Source: Bacteroidales bacterium UBA4345
GTDB lineage: Bacteria > Bacteroidota > Bacteroidia > Bacteroidales > Paludibacteraceae
Reading direction: 5' to 3'
DNA length: 64,000 nucleotides
Assembly: GCA_002396385.1 (NCBI GenBank)
Contig: DGTD01000079.1
Location: 4,434-68,433 of the forward strand
In this document: positions 60,166-64,000 of the stretch, piece after piece
Layout: each line of letters begins with the position of its first letter
Numbering within the stretch: position 1 is the stretch's first letter
The notes under the pieces: model-generated
The model's database searches: none
Told to the model about the DNA's origin: nothing
Seen by the model: the letters and a program-made list of their open reading frames with translations, nothing else
Translations under genes and position numbers: made by a program

Positions 60166-62478
60166 ATGTTTAAATTTAAAGTTTTAATCTTTGTTTCTAT
60201 TCTGTTCTCGACAGCGTTGGCCAATGCTGCCAAGTTGAGAGGAACTGTTGTTGCGGCCGAAGACGGCTCCCCCTTGCCCGGGGCCAGTATTACCATCAAG
60301 GAACTTCCCAACCAGGGGGTTGAAGTAGAAGAAGACGGTACCTATAAAATCGAGGTCCCTTCTGGTAAGTATACTGTTGTCTGTGAATTGGTGGGTTTCA
60401 CGACTCTGACTAAATCGGTGAACGTGAAACAAGAGGCAAAACTCAATTTCAAGTTAGAGTCTGATGTGGAAGATTTAGGTGCGGTGGAGGTGACCAGCCG
60501 TTCCCTTCACAAGGCGGTGGAACAAACCCAGATGAGTGTGGCGCACCTGGAGGTGGGTGATGTGAAAAAAATGCCGTCGATGTTCGGCGAGCAAGACATT
60601 ATTAAGTCGTTGCAGCTGATGCCGGGCGTGAAAGCGGAGAGCGATGGCTCGAGTGGATTCCAGGTGCGTGGCGGCGAGAGCAGCCAAAATCTGGTGCTGC
60701 TTGATGGGGCTACGGTGAACAATGCCGGACACCTGATGGGCTTGTTCTCGACCTTCAACAGCGATGTACTGCGCGATGTGACGCTCTATAAGGGACAGAT
60801 GCCCGCACAATATGGCGGACGTATTGCCAGTGTGCTCGACGTTTCAACCATTAATGGTAATAACCAGTCGTTCCAAGCCGATGGCGCCCTCGGCCTGCTT
60901 GCCAGCAAGCTGACGCTGCAGGGCCCTATCCAGAAAGGCAAATCGTCGTGGCTGGTTGCCGGCAGACGTACCTACATAGACCTTTTCCTGAAAGCAACCG
61001 AAGACTTTAAAGACACCAAACTTAACTTCTACGATTTGAATGCCAAACTCGATTTCAAATTGAGCCAGAAGGACCAGTTAGATGTCTCGTTCTTTAACGG
61101 GCAAGACCATATGGCGGTCAACGACCTGATGGCTATCAAGTGGGGTAGTACTATCGGCTCGTTGAAGTGGAGGCATGCTTTCCATAGCGGACTCAACTTG
61201 AACAGCGACGTGTTTGTCAGCCACTACAAGATTAGGGAATGGATTGACATTGACGGCTCGATGAACAGTTTCGACGGCATTAACACGCAGGCGTCGTGGA
61301 GGGAGAACCTGACGTGGAAGGCAGGCGACAAACATACGTTCGATTTTGGTTTCCAGTCGTCGTACCACGATGTAATTACTGCCGACTGGTACTACAACGA
61401 CATTCACGAATGCGAGGAACGTTATGCTTGGGAGAATAATTTCTGGGTGAACGACGAGTGGAAGCTGACCAAGCGCCTGAGTGTGCTGACTGGTGTGCGT
61501 GTAACGGCTTTCAGCCTTTTGGGTTCCGGCCCTTACTACCAGCTCGATGACGAGGGTAACATTCTTTCTACCACCAACTATGGGAAGGGCGAATTTGTGA
61601 AAACCTATGTGAACGCCGAACCCCGTTTCTCGGCCAACTACAAACTGACCAACAACCAGAGCGTGAAGGTGGCCTACAGCCATACCTGCCAGAACCTGCA
61701 TACGCTTAAAAGCGGCATCACATCTATGCCGACCGACCGTTTTACCATGTCGACCAACCTGCTGAAACCTGAGGTCGCTGACCAGGTGAGCGCGGGTTAC
61801 GCTATCTCGTTCGACAATGAGGCGCATAACAACGCTTACGAGGCTAGTGCCGATGTTTACTACAAACACACCGACAATACTATTGACTACCGCGACGGTG
61901 TGGGTGCTTTCGACAAAATTGAAATTGACCGTATTGTGCTGGCCGGACAGGGAAGGTCGTATGGTCTGGAATTAGAACTGAAAAAGAACTTCGGAAAGGT
62001 GACCGGATGGGTCAGCTACACCCTCAGCTTTACCGAAAGCCAGATTGACGGCATTAACCGCAACCGCTGGTACACCGCTAGCAACGACCGAAGGCACGAC
62101 ATCAATATTGTGGCTATTTACAGCCCGAACAAGAAATGGGATTTCTCGGCTTCGTGGAAGTTCTACAGTGGCCAGGCTATGAGCCTGCCTGTGGGCAAGT
62201 ACCAGATTGAGAACCAAACGTACTATTATTACGACAACCGAAACAACTACAGGGCTCCGAGCTACCACCGACTTGACCTGGGTGCTACCCGCCATGGCAA
62301 ACAGCACAAACATTGGCAGGGTGAATGGGCGTTCGGACTCTATAACGCCTATGGACGCTATAACCCGTTCATGATTTCCGTGAGCGAAGACCAGTACACC
62401 AATTCGGGCTCGAAAGCGACGCTGATCGCAATGTACTCGTTCTTGCCGTCGGTAACCTACCGTTTCAAATTTAAATAA
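60166..62478 (+). CDS. TonB-dependent receptor with carboxypeptidase-like N-domain
   Basis: 770 residues. Signal peptide (KVLIFVSILFSTALANA). Residues 23-105 are a CarboxypepD_reg-like domain (LRGTVVAAEDGSPLPGAS), then the plug (MPSMFGEQDIIKSLQLMPGV, then QVRGGESSQNLVLLDGA) and a 22-stranded barrel that ends in YRFKFK. There is no STN domain and no SusD partner; a DUF4249 lipoprotein follows after 18 bp instead. This pairing is known for a minority of Bacteroidota receptors with unknown substrates. Short for the SusC class, so it is a distinct subfamily. Confidence 0.92.
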   Translation: MFKFKVLIFVSILFSTALANAAKLRGTVVAAEDGSPLPGASITIKELPNQGVEVEEDGTYKIEVPSGKYTVVCELVGFTTLTKSVNVKQEAKLNFKLESDVEDLGAVEVTSRSLHKAVEQTQMSVAHLEVGDVKKMPSMFGEQDIIKSLQLMPGVKAESDGSSGFQVRGGESSQNLVLLDGATVNNAGHLMGLFSTFNSDVLRDVTLYKGQMPAQYGGRIASVLDVSTINGNNQSFQADGALGLLASKLTLQGPIQKGKSSWLVAGRRTYIDLFLKATEDFKDTKLNFYDLNAKLDFKLSQKDQLDVSFFNGQDHMAVNDLMAIKWGSTIGSLKWRHAFHSGLNLNSDVFVSHYKIREWIDIDGSMNSFDGINTQASWRENLTWKAGDKHTFDFGFQSSYHDVITADWYYNDIHECEERYAWENNFWVNDEWKLTKRLSVLTGVRVTAFSLLGSGPYYQLDDEGNILSTTNYGKGEFVKTYVNAEPRFSANYKLTNNQSVKVAYSHTCQNLHTLKSGITSMPTDRFTMSTNLLKPEVADQVSAGYAISFDNEAHNNAYEASADVYYKHTDNTIDYRDGVGAFDKIEIDRIVLAGQGRSYGLELELKKNFGKVTGWVSYTLSFTESQIDGINRNRWYTASNDRRHDINIVAIYSPNKKWDFSASWKFYSGQAMSLPVGKYQIENQTYYYYDNRNNYRAPSYHRLDLGATRHGKQHKHWQGEWAFGLYNAYGRYNPFMISVSEDQYTNSGSKATLIAMYSFLPSVTYRFKFK

Positions 62479-62496
62479 ATAACATTGGAGAAAGAC

Positions 62497-63351
62497 ATGA
62501 AAAAGTTAAACTATATATTGGCCATTATGGCGGGTGCGCTTTTCGCCTCGTGTGAAAAGACTTTGGAATTAGATTATGACAAAGCTGGTGAAGAGGTGCT
62601 GGTTGTTCAGGGAAATGTTAGTAACGAAGGCATTTATGTAATTTTGAATGCGCTGAGCAACGTGACTGACTCTGTTAGCACTTGTGGCTTGGCCGGCGCG
62701 GAAGTGTCGGTTGCCGGTTCCGACGGTTACGAAGAGACGCTGGTCTATGGCGACGGACGCTACTATTCGCCCACCAATGCCGTGGGTGTGCCAGGGGTGA
62801 CCTATACGCTGCATGTGAAGCGGGGGGCTAACGAATGCTACGCCAAGTCGACTATGCCGAATCCTACACCTATCGATTCTGTGAGATACAAGTGGCTGAA
62901 AATGTTTGGCGATGTTGACATCTTTATGCTCTATATCTACTTCAACGATAACCCCGATACCGAAGACTACCACCTCTACAGTGTGGAACGTAATGGAAAG
63001 ACTGTCAGGTTTTATTGTGCGCCAGACGAAGGGTTGAGCGATGTGTATAACTACCGCTACATTGACCTGAATACCAAATTGGAATGGAAGGAAGATGAAA
63101 GGGAGAAGAAGGAATTCCACGGAATGGAGCGGACCGATGTTATTTATGGCGGAAACAGTTTTAATGTCTCTCTCCGTACGGTCGACAAGAACACCTACCG
63201 CTTTTTCTCGTCGGGTGACTTCAATGGCAGTGGGGTGAATCCGACTTCTAACTTGGTTGGCAACAACTGTGTCGGCTATTTCAGCGCCTATTCGGTAGAC
63301 AAGCGTTCGATGGTGATGCCCACTTACGATGAGGCACTGAAAATGAAGTAA
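62497..63351 (+). CDS. DUF4249 family lipoprotein
   Basis: 284 residues from the ATG at 62497 (a TTG at 62485 is less likely; the GGAGAAAG stretch between them could help ribosome binding). Lipoprotein signal GALFASC with Cys18. The beta-rich N-domain (VLVVQGNVSNEG and AEVSVAGSDGYEET) and the C-terminal part (FFSSGDFNGSGVNPTSN, with GYFSAYSVDKRSM) match DUF4249. It probably works with the TonB receptor just upstream as its surface-exposed partner. Confidence 0.88.
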   Translation: MKKLNYILAIMAGALFASCEKTLELDYDKAGEEVLVVQGNVSNEGIYVILNALSNVTDSVSTCGLAGAEVSVAGSDGYEETLVYGDGRYYSPTNAVGVPGVTYTLHVKRGANECYAKSTMPNPTPIDSVRYKWLKMFGDVDIFMLYIYFNDNPDTEDYHLYSVERNGKTVRFYCAPDEGLSDVYNYRYIDLNTKLEWKEDEREKKEFHGMERTDVIYGGNSFNVSLRTVDKNTYRFFSSGDFNGSGVNPTSNLVGNNCVGYFSAYSVDKRSMVMPTYDEALKMK

Positions 63352-63447
63352 CCAGATGCTCTGAACTATGCTTATCTCCTCCTGTTTGGGGATTGATAGG
63401 AAGTATTACGTTAAACTGTCTTTGATGAACGTCTAAAATATCGTTTT

Positions 63448-64000
63448 ATGAGATATGAAAGGAGTATTCGTTTCTTAATGGATAATGGTTTGCTTGAAAC
63501 AATGGTTAAAGCCGATGCTTTAGTTAGAAAACTGAACTCGTTGTCGATTGTCCAACAAGAGGAAATGAATGCTACTATAAGGGATTTGTTCGGAACTGTG
63601 GGTGTCAATCCGTCTGTCTCTGCAAATTTCCATTGCGATTTCGGATGCAACATCCATGTCGGGAATAACTTCTATGCTGGTTATAACTGTACAATGCTTG
63701 ATTATGCTGAAATTCGGATAGGAGATAATTGTATGGTGGGTCCTGACGTTGGCATTTACACCACTTATCACGACGAAAAACCTGAAGGTCGTTATCTATC
63801 GGGTTATGCTGAGCCGATTACTATTGGTAACGATGTCTGGATTGGCGGTGGTGCTAGAATATTGCCTGGAGTGACTATTGACGATGGTGCCATAATTGCT
63901 GCTGGTGCTGTGGTAAGGAACAATGTGGATTCGAGAACTATTGTGGGTGGGGTTCCTGCTAAATTTATTAAGAATTATTGCTGTCCGCTAAAAAATAAAA
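63448..64000 (+). CDS. Maltose/galactoside O-acetyltransferase-like protein (3' partial)
   Basis: The frame is open from the ATG at 63448 to the end of the window (184 codons visible). MDNGLLETMVKADALVRKLN is the typical maltose-acetyltransferase N-terminal region; the hexapeptide beta-helix follows (FHCDFGCNIHVGNN, IRIGDNCMVGPDVGIYT). The catalytic His lies in TTYHDEKPEG, and PITIGNDVWIGGGARILPGV is the acetyl-CoA-binding block. Transfers acetyl to a sugar. The stop is beyond the window, but the family's normal length of about 185-200 residues is nearly reached. A second ATG at 63478 is possible. Confidence 0.88.
   Translation, partial: MRYERSIRFLMDNGLLETMVKADALVRKLNSLSIVQQEEMNATIRDLFGTVGVNPSVSANFHCDFGCNIHVGNNFYAGYNCTMLDYAEIRIGDNCMVGPDVGIYTTYHDEKPEGRYLSGYAEPITIGNDVWIGGGARILPGVTIDDGAIIAAGAVVRNNVDSRTIVGGVPAKFIKNYCCPLKNK

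Overview
The window comes from a Bacteroidota genome, most probably order Bacteroidales. The evidence is a type IX secretion sorting domain at two protein C-termini, TonB receptor plus DUF4249 lipoprotein, DUF3098/DUF4271/DUF3109/DUF3160 families, two C10 (streptopain-type) proteases, lpxB and kdsA (a Gram-negative lipid A/LPS cell), and repeated matches to the Bacteroidota promoter (TTTG or TTG, about 20 bp, then TAnnTTTG) in place of E. coli-type promoters and Shine-Dalgarno sites. No tRNA, rRNA, CRISPR array, phage or complete mobile element was seen. All family calls come from reading motifs; no database search was possible.

Layout. 1-3.6 kb: the end of a large secreted Ig/PKD-like protein with a gliding-type C-terminal domain, then cysE and birA. 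3.9-6.5 kb: an ammonium-uptake operon (outer-membrane barrel, P-II protein, AmtB). 6.6-11.5 kb: surE, a small membrane protein, lpxB and a YfhO-type membrane protein. 11.6-15.2 kb (minus): an operon of PASTA protein, RluD, membrane protein, a degenerate ScdA/RIC-like protein and a LuxR-type regulator. 15.5-20.8 kb: ftsX, DUF3098, uppP, truB, queA, DUF1015, an arrangement typical of the phylum. 20.9-24.6 kb: lipid kinase, kdsA, DUF3109, M16 peptidase.

24.6-31.4 kb (minus): a tight six-gene run hisH-hisF-C45 Ntn hydrolase-PaaK-like ligase-exported unknown-C10 protease with T9SS signal. 31.4-38.7 kb (minus): mnmA, an OmpA-type protein with an N-terminal cysteine module, and an operon of an atypical metallo-beta-lactamase-fold protein with three lipoproteins (FG-GAP-like, DUF3160, CapA). 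38.7-45.6 kb (plus): Ca/Na antiporter, dCMP deaminase, S41 protease, greA, HIT, DUF4271, hemD, rnpA, yidD. 45.6-50.4 kb: DUF445, an Rpn-type nuclease/transposase, a lipoprotein and C10 protease pair under a promoter with 21-bp spaced direct repeats, and a truncated IS5-type transposase. 50.4-58.4 kb: divergent alpha-2-macroglobulin and PBP1C genes. 58.8-64 kb: a small orphan ORF, patatin, TonB receptor, DUF4249 lipoprotein and a truncated O-acetyltransferase.

The most interesting items are: the PaaK-like ligase/C45 enzyme pair in an operon with hisHF but no hisA; a consensus promoter followed at once by a terminator in the greA leader; three direct repeats with exact 21-bp period before a C10 protease gene that is followed by a candidate inhibitor; the MBL protein whose HxHxDH motif reads SxHxEH; and the four-gene MBL/lipoprotein operon.
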